Assembly (NCBI RefSeq): GCF_036324505.1
Contig: NC_086354.1
Coordinates: 24,372,707 to 24,436,706, forward strand
Length of the DNA: 64,000 bases
From: Eleginops maclovinus
Taxonomy: Eukaryota > Chordata > Actinopteri > Perciformes > Eleginopidae
Direction: 5' to 3'
A program made the translations under genes and the position numbers. Shown here one piece after another: positions 33,423 to 43,786 of the stretch. Position 1 is the stretch's first letter; every line of letters starts with the position of its first letter. The notes below the pieces were generated by a model. It did not search any database. It had not been told where the DNA came from and saw nothing but the letters and a program-made list of their open reading frames with translations.

Positions 33423-35491
33423 TAGTGATGGAGCCTTCAGCAGAAAGGATCAGATCTAGAACAGAAGTGTTTCACTCTGTGGACACATGGGGGTGCTGGA
33501 ACTCAAGGGTTTGTGTCCTCTTGAATGATTCATGTAATGCTTTGTATCAGCATAATATGACTACAGACATGTTTGTTTATCAGTGCCTCAGAGGACTTTG
33601 TAGTGGCTGCAGTTCATTTCTGTCTCTCATGTGATAACTGTATATGAAAAAGAAACACTCTCAATAAGAGTTGAAGCAGGTTCAGGCTTCATAATCTAAA
33701 ACACCTTTTAAGTATTTAGTAAACTGATCAAAGTATTAGTGTTTTTCCTTCATCTTCACGTTGTATCACGGTGGCTTCCATGCATTTAACTAAAAGGGAA
33801 AACATCTTTAACGTTGTTCAAAGACATTTCAGAATCAGCATTAGGAAATGTAATTTTATGTTATTAAACTCAAGAAAGTCAATAAAATGTTGTAACTCAA
33901 TCTGTGACTTCATTTTCAAATCAGTGTGTATTTGTGTTCCTGTATTATGTATGTTGTGGGGCCCATGAGCACAGAGTGACTTGCAGAGACTTGCTTTTTG
34001 TTTAGGGGTACAATTTTGATCTTTACAATGTAAATCCTTTTCAACATTACAATGCATCTTCTACTACTAGCACTTAATAAAAACTAAAAAAGACATAAAA
34101 ATCCACTCACACAGGGACCTTATGTCACCTAATGGGTGTTTTTGGTACTTCTAGTACATCTAGCTGTTAATTCGACTGTAATACCGTCTGAATAAAAACA
34201 ATAAATGTAGGCCTTACAGTATTATTTCCCTTTCTTATTCAGAGTCCCTAAAGACTGAACCACTGCTGCAATAATATATAATGATTGTAATTGTCCTCTT
34301 TAGCATTTCCTGATCTGAAGCCCCTCTCTACAGTGGCCTTCAAAATGTTTACAAATTAGCATCTAGGAAAAGATTCATATCATACAGGATATTTTTCAGA
34401 TCAGCCTCAGTCAAAGTTAAGGTTAGGGTTGGTTTTAACATTGTTAATCCTGAACTGAAGGATTTCTTCTCCTCTAACCTTGTGTAAATTATATCTTCTA
34501 AGTTTTGAAAAGATCCTGGGGTTGTGCAAAAATAAAAACCTCTCTTTTCGACTGTCCCAATCTACAAACCTCTGAGAGCCACCTTTGAAATCTACAGGGA
34601 CTTCTTTACTCTCAAAGCCTTTTAAAAAAAAACAAGTCATTTCATTTAGTTCTACCTTCATGTACGGTAAACTGTGGCTGTGGGACTAAGACACACAATG
34701 AGGTTTCCACCAACAACTCTGTATTCCAGTGATGATTTATTTATGGGAACTTATGGTGCCTTTAAAGAACAGGTGGCATTGCTGATGGGAGGGTGAACCG
34801 GGTTATCTGTTGGCAGTTATAAATGAACCATGAACATGCAGGTGGACCGGATATTCAAGATGTGCTAAAAACAGAACAATAAAGGGCGTGAATCAACAAA
34901 TACCAACGATCATCGAGAGCTGAGAATAAACACAACACAAGAGAAGAAGAAATGCAGAGTAAATGCTAGAGTCACATCGTTTATGCAGCTTTATGTAGGT
35001 GTGTGTGTGTGTGTCTGAACATAATGCTGTTCTTGAGTTTATGAGCAGACTTTGTAGACCTGGTGTAGGTTACATTAAACCATTTAGAATAAAGAGACAG
35101 ATCAACATGAAGACAGGTTCTTGGTGTTTGCTGTGTGTAGCTTTGTCATCCTGTCCATGATTCATTGTGTATGGTTGGTCTCTCTGTAAACACATCAACT
35201 ACACATTTCTTTAACCATTGAAGGTGTTTTACTCATAACTATCTAGAGTCTAAGAATGAAAGGTTTGTGATTTTGGGAAGTATGAATAAAGAATACTTGA
35301 CAAACTAGAAACACGGAAGACTGGATATGAGAAAGCATTCAGCAAAACATGCAATTTCTCTTCTACATATTAAAGCTGCAGTTAAAACACCTAAAGAACA
35401 TCACTCAAAGGCAAAGTTAGCCGTCAACATTTTTAGATTTATTCTCAATGGAAAAAACAGCCTGTAAGATATCACGTAAACACCCATGGGG
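33423..35491. repeat. Duplicated flank between G and H, no gene seen
   Basis: 33423-34640 is the Tc1-free partner of 26124-29760. 34649-35270 matches the upstream block of F and G, but similarity ends at about 35270 and H has its own upstream sequence. Confidence 0.75.
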
Positions 35492-35499
35492 TGTGGTTT
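35492..35499 (+). promoter_or_regulatory. RUNX-type site upstream of GIMAP H
   Basis: TGTGGTTT in GGGGTGTGGTTTGTTGCAGG, 102 bases before the H start codon. It is conserved although most of the promoter differs from the other loci. Confidence 0.45.
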
Positions 35500-36260
35500 G
35501 TTGCAGGTAGAGCATACAAAAAGCATTGTTTCAAACAGCCTCTTAACTTTCAATCCTTACCTCTCTCTGAACCAGCACATCAGCTCTCTACAATCCAATA
35601 ATGGGAGGCAGTAATAACAAATATGGTAAGTCAGGATCAACAAGTATTTCTATCCTTTATCTACCGGTGAAACAGGTGACCATTGAATGTTCATGCATTC
35701 ATATTTTGCATTGTTTTTCGTCAGTAACATGACGATCAAGAACTTGTTAACTATTATAGTTCTTTAGTGTGCTTACTGTCATTTCCCTTCTTACGTACTC
35801 AAAATGAGTCATCAGTTTATAATTATATTCATATAAATTGATCTTTAATTTGTGTGTGTGATTTTGCAAGATACATGGCCGTGTGTGAATGCAGCACATT
35901 GGCCTTAAAATGGGGTTAGAATCACCATTTGTCTTTTTAGGTTCTCCTGGCTGTAACATCGCAGTTCAGATCAGAATGTAAATTAAAGTTTGGGTTTCCA
36001 ATATTCGGTACAGTATGCCATTTATGTTTGGTATAATGATTTCAGTTCTAAGTCTATCAAATGAGAACCAATTGCTCGAAAATTCAGTATTTCATTCATT
36101 GTTCACTCCCTGTGTTGACTCTCCTTACCTCCTGCCTTTGTGTTTTCCTGCCTGTTTGATTGTCTGAATATTTTCACTGGCTACGCTTGAGTTTTTGCCT
36201 GTCCTCCCCAGTTGTGTCTTGTCTTTGATTAGTGACATTTTGATATGTATGTATATATTG

Positions 36261-36434
36261 TGTGTCAGCGGGGTGTGGTTAGAGCAGTCGGAGAACAAAC
36301 AGCTGATCAGATCCAGGTTACCAACACTCTTCTATGTAATGACTTGATTACCTGATACTGATCAGCTGTTTGGTCTCCGGCTGAGACTCCCATCACTCCC
36401 GCATCCGGCGCTCTAACTACACCCCGCTGCCACA
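36261..36434. mobile_element. MITE-like inverted repeat in the H intron
   Basis: AGCGGGGTGTGGTTAGAGC (36267-36285) is matched, with one mismatch, by its reverse complement at 36410-36428. CAGCTGATCAG and CTGATCAGCTG pair inside. The 160-170 bp could fold into a long hairpin. The target duplication is unclear and there is no coding capacity. Confidence 0.6.
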
Positions 36435-36529
36435 AAAAAAAAGAACAGATTTATATATATGACTATCTTCCCTTCTGCTCTCTGTTAATTTGTTGTCTGG
36501 TTCCTGATGTGTCCCGTCTGGTTTCTGAT

Positions 36530-37190
36530 GTGTCCGTGTTACTCGTCCCCTCTCTGGTCGTGTACTCGTCCCTCTGGTCTGTCTCGTTCTGTTTGACCCT
36601 GCCGGGTCCCCCTGTTTTGGTGTTAAACTGTATTTGTTATCAGATTCTCTTCGATAAAGACTTGCTTTTTGTCTATACATACCCGCCTTCCTCTTTTTAG
36701 GGCATTTGTGTCCAACATCCTGCCAGAACCCTGACGTCACCCCCCTTCGCCTTTTCTCACAACTCAGGATTCAGCCTGACATCTTCAACTGTGCCACTGC
36801 CCCTAACCCAGCCCTACCATCCGAGACACCGCGCTCAACAACGGTTTCAACCGAAGGCTTTCTGCCCGAGTTCCTATGCCCCTTTCCAGCTACTCTCCTA
36901 TATTTCATGGTCATTCCACCCCAATCCTTCCTAGAGACCCCCCTCCCCCCCCAACCACCCTGCTGGATTCTTTTAACTATTATCAGGGACGTCTGGAATC
37001 TGACCGTGGAGGGGAGGGGTTTCTGTCATGATCATGTCTTTAGTGTCTCACGTGTCTTGTTTCATTTCAAAGTGTTCCTGCGACTTTGGCTGCTTGGGAG
37101 TTCTGTCGTCTTTCTACCAGGAGCTTGTGGGTTGGATCCCAGCCTGTGCAGTCCGCATGTGTCCTCGGGTAAGATACTCCCGATGTGAGT
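36530..37190 (+). mobile_element. Internally deleted LTR retrotransposon remnant upstream of H exon 2
   Basis: Near-identical to 13862-14480: an LTR 3' part, short internal sequence, a polypurine tract (37008-37019) and an LTR start TGTCATGATC at 37024. It lies in intron 1 of H. No coding domains remain. Confidence 0.6.
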
Positions 37191-37460
37191 GTGTGTGAGT
37201 GTGTGTGAGTGTTAGCTTCCCTCGAGCAAGTGGTGCTGCTCTGCATGATTCCTGATGAGTGGTTCTGTTTTGTCCTTGTGTGGTTCCCTGTGTTCCTGCC
37301 AACGCTCCTGCACACGTTGGGTATCCTTCTGATTGAATGTGTTGGGATTTTAGATTATATTGTTTGGTTTGATGTATTTGTTCATTTTCAAAGAGAGGGG
37401 ATATCAGACGTTAGAGGGTCTGACAGGCACTCCTTGTGGTTTGTTCTAATAACCATTGAA

Positions 37461-37565
37461 GGTTGTATGTGGAACCCCAGAGGTTGTATGTGGAACCCCA
37501 GAGGTTGTATGTGGAACCCCAGAGGTTGTATGTGGAACCCCAGAGGCTGTATGTGGAACCCCAGA
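37461..37565 (+). repeat. 21-bp minisatellite in the H intron
   Basis: Five copies of GGTTGTATGTGGAACCCCAGA are followed by a degenerate copy. The array is paralogous to the seven-copy array at 14751 and also in frame with exon 2. Confidence 0.9.
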
Positions 37566-38609
37566 GGTGTTTTGTGGAACCTCAAAGAACAAAAATGTTT
37601 AAAGACAGAAATAAATGTTTTTTTCTGTTTTTCAGACTATTCATCTCAAGCTTCTACAACCTGCCACAAGACGAACTCGGGCGATACACACTACCACAAT
37701 GATGAGGTAATCCGGATTGTGATGGTGGGAAAGACCGGAGCTGGGAAGAGCGCCACAGGAAACACCATTTTGGGAAAACACTCCTTTAAATCAGAGTTTT
37801 CTTTTAAATCTTTGACTGAAGAATGTGAAAAAGCCTTTGGTGAAGTGGATGGAAAAAAGGTTGCTGTCATTGACACTCCAGGTCTGTTTGACAACAGGAT
37901 GGATGAAGAGAAGACCAAGAAATCTATTGCTCAGAGCATTTCTTATTCTGCTCCTGGACCCCATATCTTCCTGGTTGTCATCAAACTGGGCAGATTCACA
38001 GAGGAGGAAAAGCAGACAGTGAAGAAGATTCAGGAAATGTTTGGAGAGGGAGCAGACAGATACAGCATGGTTCTCTTTACCCACGGTTATCTGCTCAACG
38101 GGAGACCTATCGAAGAGTTATTGGAGGAAAGCGAAGAGCTGAAGGAACTTGTGGACAGATGTAACGGACAGTATCACGTCTTCAATAATATTAACCTGGA
38201 GAGGATCGTTCTCAGGTCAGAGAGCTGCTCGACAAGATCAGACATATAGACAGAGAAGAACGGAGGAAGCCATTACACCACTGAAATGTTCCAGGAGGCC
38301 GAGAGGGCCATAGAGGAGGAAAAACAGAGAATCCTAAAAGAGAAAGAAGAAGAAATACGCAAAGAGAAAGAGGAAATGGAGAAGAGAATAGAGGAAAAGT
38401 ATGAGCAACAAAGAAAGGAACTGAAAGATGACAGAGAGAGGTTGGAAAAGCTACGTGAAACTATGCAAAGAGAAATGGAGGAGGAAAGGAGGAGATTGAG
38501 AGAAGAGCAGGAAAGTAGGGCCAGGAGTGAAGCTGAGTACAGCTATTTAACATTCTATCTCTTGAAATTCATAAAGGCCATCCTTTCCAGTGTAGGATTA
38601 AGAATATAG

Positions 38610-39920
38610 CTGATTTGCATGAAACAGTCAGGATCGATGCTGGACGGCAGCAGATTTATCAAACCTTTGACTGACTGCTCGTTAATCTTCAGTCCCCCTT
38701 TTTGAATTTCGTGTTGTGACTTAAAGTTTCATCAGTTATATCAGGGGTGAGTTGTGACCAAATACTAAACAGTGTCACAGAATGTCCAGAACAATCATGA
38801 TAATAATTAATAATAATTAATCAACTGAACAATGTTTTTCAGATGTTGTGTTTTCATTGTTTGATTGCTTTTGCTTTTGGGAAGAAGAATAAAAAGGTAG
38901 TAAGGGTTGTACTTTATCCTCCTCCTCCCCCTAGGTCATGCAAATCTCTCTGAAATGTAGTAAGTTAAGCTGTAAGTCATGTAGGGGAAAGCTTGACAGT
39001 GAAAGTTGTGGGTCTGCGCTCAATGGCTTTGCTGTGGAGGCGCGATGAAGGCGCAGCAAATTTCGTTCCTTTTTAAAACCATAACGATGGCAGCCGAGAC
39101 ACTCGCCATGGAACAGGAAGTAGTTGTAACTTCATTGTACAGTCTCCAAACTACCAAATGTGGTGTGCTTGATGAGTCATAGCACCACCTACTGGCAACA
39201 GGAAGTCAGCCTCATGTGAAAACATGATGAAATAACAATGCATAACGTTCTGTTTGTTAAGAGGGTCTCTATAGCGCCACATAGTGGACATATCAAGTGG
39301 TGCAATGTGTGCAATATCTGCAAACAAGGACTTGTGTGAACAGGCCCTGGAGACTTTCATTTGGCTTTGAAGCCTTTCATACCCAAAGTCAATTTAAAGA
39401 ATGTAATGAAATGTAATCTTTTATTTCGGGATGTTTCTGTGGATGTTTTGTGGTTTAGTGGGTCATTTATCTCAATAAGGTAACAAACGTGTGGAGAGCA
39501 TGCACGTTTCTCAGGCCATCCCTGGGACTCCACCACTAACACTGATAACCATGCAGAGACTGTGGATCATGTGTGTCTCAGTGATCATGAAATAAAGCTG
39601 ACAATAAATGCTTCACTGACATCATTCGTGGTAGATGTGTTAAAGGACGGTTAATCCTAAAGGAAAGGAGTACATTTCCCAACAGAGGGATGAAGAAACG
39701 CATTCTGATGGTTCAGGAAGAGGTTGCCCGATACGACGTTGTTACACATAAAGCAACACTCCATCCTTAAGTTCACAACACATCTGTAGACACGTGATTT
39801 TCACCGACAGGAAGGGAAGGAAAAACTTGAAATCTGAAAATAATCTAAAGCTAAATAAGTACAATATTTACAATATTTACCCACCTAAGAACATTCAGAT
39901 TTTACAAGTTGTATACTTTT
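38610..39920. other. 3' flank of H and intergenic DNA
   Basis: The first about 270 bases resemble GIMAP 3' UTR (TTAATCTTCAGTCCCCCTTTTTG, split by differences). No R1 repeat follows, unlike B, D, F and G. 39000-39350 looks like dispersed repeat DNA. No gene seen; this is the right-hand edge of the GIMAP cluster. Confidence 0.5.
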
Positions 39921-40013
39921 ACACATAATAATATAATAATAATAATATAATAATAATAATAATACTAAAATAATAATAATATCATAATTATAATATCATA
40001 ATAATAAAATAAT

Positions 40014-40046
<33 letters not shown>

Positions 40047-40154
40047 TCATAATAATAATAATAATAATATAATAATAACAATAATAATAATAATAATAAT
40101 ATCATAATAATAAAATAATTATAATATAATAATAATAATAATAATTATAATATC

Positions 40155-40217
<63 letters not shown>

Positions 40218-40270
40218 TAATTATAATATCATAATTATAATAATAAAAAATAAAATAAATAATAATAAGA
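39921..40270 (+). repeat. AAT trinucleotide microsatellite (about 350 bp)
   Basis: A long run of AAT/ATA units is interrupted by ATATC and AATTATAAT blocks. It separates the GIMAP cluster from the znf622 region. Confidence 0.95.
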
Positions 40271-41185
40271 TTTAAATGCATGACTTTAATTTGTAATTAA
40301 GTATTTATTTAGGAATCAGAATCAGGTATGCACACGTTTACAGGGAATATGTGCACAGCTTATGCAGGTGCATGATTTATATAAACAACGGCTCTCACGT
40401 CAACACATGGACTTAAAAACAAACTCACCCATCTGAACAGATAAAGTACATCAAGAAGGATCACTTCAATCTACTTCTCCTTATCACCCTTTTCCATCTC
40501 CATGTTCTCTCACTGTACCGCTAAGACTATCTGCCCCAGCTGTGCGTCATGATGAGTAGTGAGCACGTTGGAGTTTGACTGCGAGGAATCTGAGTAGTAT
40601 GTTCCTGCAATGGCAGAGGCTGCAGTTTCAGGACCACATTCCTAGGACCCTAGCTTTACGTGACACTGCCATCTACCGAATGGGGACATGGAGATGGACG
40701 ACAATCAGAGTGTGCGTAATGTGTAGTTCTTAAAAAGTTGTATTCGTTTAACATCAAAAACCATTCCGGTGTCTTGAACTGAAGTGTGAGTAGCTAACGA
40801 TAACTATGACAGTCTTCTCCCTTAGAGGCAGGAGTGGCTGGACCATACACTCTTCCATAAGTGGGTCAAAAATGTCCCACTTCAGAATAATATGTGCTGT
40901 TAAGCATCTATTGTTGGTTAAGAAAAATCCCTTGTGTATGTTTTATATTATCCTTTGGTCCAAACAAGAAAGATCTCTTTTTTGTTCATTATTCATAATT
41001 TAAAATATGGTTTAAAACATTTTGTAAAAAAGGTTTTGAACACGAGTTCCAAAAGAAAATCAAAAGGAAAAAAAAAGGGAGACAAAAAGAGAGAGTTTTG
41101 AGATGATTAGGGCCGCATGAAGGAGGTAGAATAATCAGGAAATAGAGGGACCACTTTTAAAGTCTGAATTTAGTGGGAGACAGGA
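40271..41185. other. Intergenic DNA, nothing recognised
   Basis: No exon, RNA gene or mobile element is evident. The 65-codon frame at 40806-41003 has no recognisable features. Confidence 0.4.
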
Positions 41186-41425
41186 CAATGTGTCCCACCC
41201 CCTCCAGGACACACTGTCCGCACTGTGCAGCTCCTTCAGAGACAGGCTGCTGCACCCCCGGTGTCTCAGGGAGAGATACCCAGGGGTCCTTCCTGCAGCG
41301 GTCAGACTCTATAACCAGCATGGCCCCCCGGTTGTTCTGTAAAGCTGTCTCTGGCTCTGCTGCTGCTGTAGCACGTTTACATTTCCCCTCTGTGGGACCA
41401 GCAAAGGGATTCTGATTCTGATTTA
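41186..41425 (+). mobile_element. LINE 3' end fragment
   Basis: The stretch around CTGCACCCCCGGTGTCTCAG, then GAGAGATACCCAGGGGTCC, then GTCAGACTCTATAACCAGC, resembles the 3' coding end of a fish non-LTR retrotransposon. A short GATTCT repeat follows, as at 3' tails of CR1/Rex-like LINEs. Only the terminal about 240 bp are present. The family is judged by eye. Confidence 0.5.
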
Positions 41426-41499
41426 CTAAAACAGAATATTCAAGCACGTCTGGTCCATTTTGATGGCAAAATGAAGATCATGTAAACATCTCTCAACAT

Positions 41500-42150
41500 C
41501 TAGGTGGTTCTGGTCCACACTCCGAAACAGTAGATGGATCTGGACCAGATCATCTGGTCCATACTCCTATACAGGAGGTTCTGGTCCACATTCCTATTCA
41601 GTATGTGGTTCTGGTCCACACTCCGATAAAGTAGGTTGATCTGGTCCACACTCTGAAACAGTACATGGTTCTGGTCCACACTCCTGTACAGTAGGTTCTG
41701 GTCCACACTCCTATACAGTAGGTTCTAGTCCACACTCCTATACTGGGGTTCTGGTCCACACTCCTATACAGTAGGTTCTGGTCCACACTCCGATACAGTA
41801 GGTTCTGGTCCACACTCCGATACTGTGGTTCTGGTCCACACTCCTATACAGTAGGTTCTGGTCCACACTCCGATACAGTAGGTTCTGGTCCACACTCCGA
41901 TACTGTGGTTCTGGTCCACACTCCTATACAGTAGGTTCTGGTCCACACTCCGATACTGTGGTTCTGGTCCACACTCCGATATTGTGGTTCTGGTCCACAC
42001 TCCAATACTGTGGTTCTGGTCCACACTCCTATACAGTAGGTTCTGGTCCACACTCCGATACTGTGGTTCTGGTCCACACTCCGATACAGTAGGTTCTGGT
42101 CCACACTCCGATACAGTAGGTTCTGGTCCACACTCCGATACAGTAGGTGG
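41500..42150 (-). repeat. 26/27-bp minisatellite abutting the znf622 promoter
   Basis: About 24 units of GGTTCTGGTCCACACTCCGA plus TACAGTA or TACTGT. The left part is more diverged and the right part more uniform. Long frames in several registers arise only from the repeat. It ends about 30 bases before the putative znf622 promoter. Confidence 0.92.
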
Positions 42151-42178
42151 CGGTGAAGGAAGAAGAAGAGCAGTTGAC

Positions 42179-42306
42179 CCGGAAGTGAGCCTCACGTGTT
42201 TTCCTTCATTTCTCCATGCGTGTTGTGCTGTAGAACCAGACAGGAGCTCATCTATCCGCGCAGCAGATTAAACCCAGTGTTCCGAGGAGACAGCCCCCCC
42301 GACCAG
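42179..42306 (+). promoter_or_regulatory. znf622: znf622 promoter and non-coding first exon
   Basis: CCGGAAGTG at 42179-42187 is an ETS-type (GABPA-like) element common in housekeeping promoters; TCACGTGT follows. The likely 5' UTR exon ends at a CAG/GTGAGG donor (42306). The next acceptor is at 43780, six bases before the znf622 start codon. The transcription start itself cannot be placed. Confidence 0.6.
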
Positions 42307-42984
42307 GTGAGGTGACGTGTTCCAAACCGTCCGTTGGTTCGGGTGTTTTGAATGTCGCAGATTCTAACGGTTTTTAACGGATGTTTACTTCGCTTAAAGT
42401 GTTGGTTGCTAGTCGATGTTAGCATAGCTTTGTCTCAAAACCACCACTGCAATTTAATACTTCGTGTTTATTAAATTCGCGTGTGATCGGTTGTGGTTGG
42501 AGACGTTAGGGACCTATTCCAGTTTGTTTTATTACCTACTGTACTGCCTTTAGAAGAGGGCTAGCTGTTGTTTAGCTAGGTAGGCTAACCGACCACCGAC
42601 CAGACTTCATTTTACAGCAGTTACACACACAGGTGTGAATGGTGTACTTTTACTACATGTATTTAATCCCTTTAGTTGCTAGGCAGATTAGGATGAATGA
42701 TGGTAAATATAATCCCCCTTAAATCAGACTGTAGTTCACCTGCAGTAAATCCAGCAGCTACCCTGCAGTATACAAAGCCATTCAAACTAGCTGCACCTTT
42801 ACCAGCTCTGAGAACACTTTAATGATCAATCATTATAAAACATATCAGAGATATTATTCTGAAATGCACCAATCAGACAATGACTACTTTTACTGTCGCT
42901 ACTTTAAGTACATTTAGAGGAGAGTACTTTCTACTTTCACTGGAGGAACATTTAGAATACTTTCACTGTGACAGAGTATTCCTA

Positions 42985-43570
42985 CACTCTGGTACTTCTA
43001 CTTTACTCAAGTACAAGACCTGAGTACTTCTACTTTACTCAAGTACAAGATCTGAGTACTTCTACTTTACTCAAGTACAAGATCTGAGTACTTCTACTTT
43101 ACTCAAGTACAAGACCTGAGTACTTCTACTTTACTCAAGTACAAGATCTGAGTACTTCTACTTTACTCAAGTACAAGATCTGAGTACTTCTACTTTACTC
43201 AAGAACAAGACCTGAGTACTTCTACTTTACTCAAGTACAAGATCTGAGTACTTCTACTTTACTCAAGTACAAGACCTGAGTACTTCTACTTTACTCAAGT
43301 ACAAGATCTGAGTACTTCTACTTTACTCAAGTACAAGATCTGAGTACTTCTACTTTACTCAAGTACAAGATCTGAGTACTTCTACTTTACTCAAGTACAA
43401 GATCTGAGTACTTCTACTTTACTCAAGTACAAGATCTGAGTACTTCTACTTTACTCAAGTACAATACCTGAGTACTTCTACTTTACTCAAGTACAAGACC
43501 TGAGTACTTCTACTTTACTCAAGTACAAGATCTGAGTACTTCTACTTTAACTCAAGTACAAGACCTGAGA
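42985..43570 (+). repeat. 32-bp minisatellite in znf622 intron 1
   Basis: About 18 copies of a 32-bp unit built from GAGTACTTCTACTTTACTC and AAGTACAAGATCT. Most variation is GATCT versus GACCT. Degenerate units begin near 42890. Confidence 0.95.
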
Positions 43571-43786
43571 TTTGTTTGTTTGTTTCTCTTTAAAAATACA
43601 CGTGCATATATTTTTCTGAGAATGTAAATGAAATATTTCAAATCAAATCCGATCCCTCTGATGTTTCAGTGCCATTTAAAAATAATCACAGTCCGTTATT
43701 TCCCTCCAAATCGCGCAGAGCACATATATGAATTTAACTATGTAACTTACTTACTCCAACATTCCCCTTGTTCTCCTCAGGTCGCC

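Larger units (their letters stand above)
35601..38609 (+). pseudogene. GIMAP locus H: interrupted, with altered G4 motif
   Basis: Exon 1 (35601-35625) encodes MGGSNNKY, whose MG-start fits an N-myristoylation signal, and ends in phase 1 at GTAAGT. Exon 2 starts at 37636 and is close to D. The frame ends at 38247-38249 (212 aa): two extra bases near 38205 shift it into a TAG. One extra base near 38250 restores the frame for a further 107-codon stretch (to 38609) holding the coiled coil and a hydrophobic tail. The G4 position reads THGY where the paralogues have Asp, which should weaken guanine recognition. Probably a pseudogene; a short GTPase-domain-only product is possible. Confidence 0.72.

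Noticed and set aside
41764..42195. Long repetitive proteins with YRSVDQN / ECGPEP repeats
   Set aside because: Several frames of the 26/27-bp minisatellite are open at once; composition explains them.
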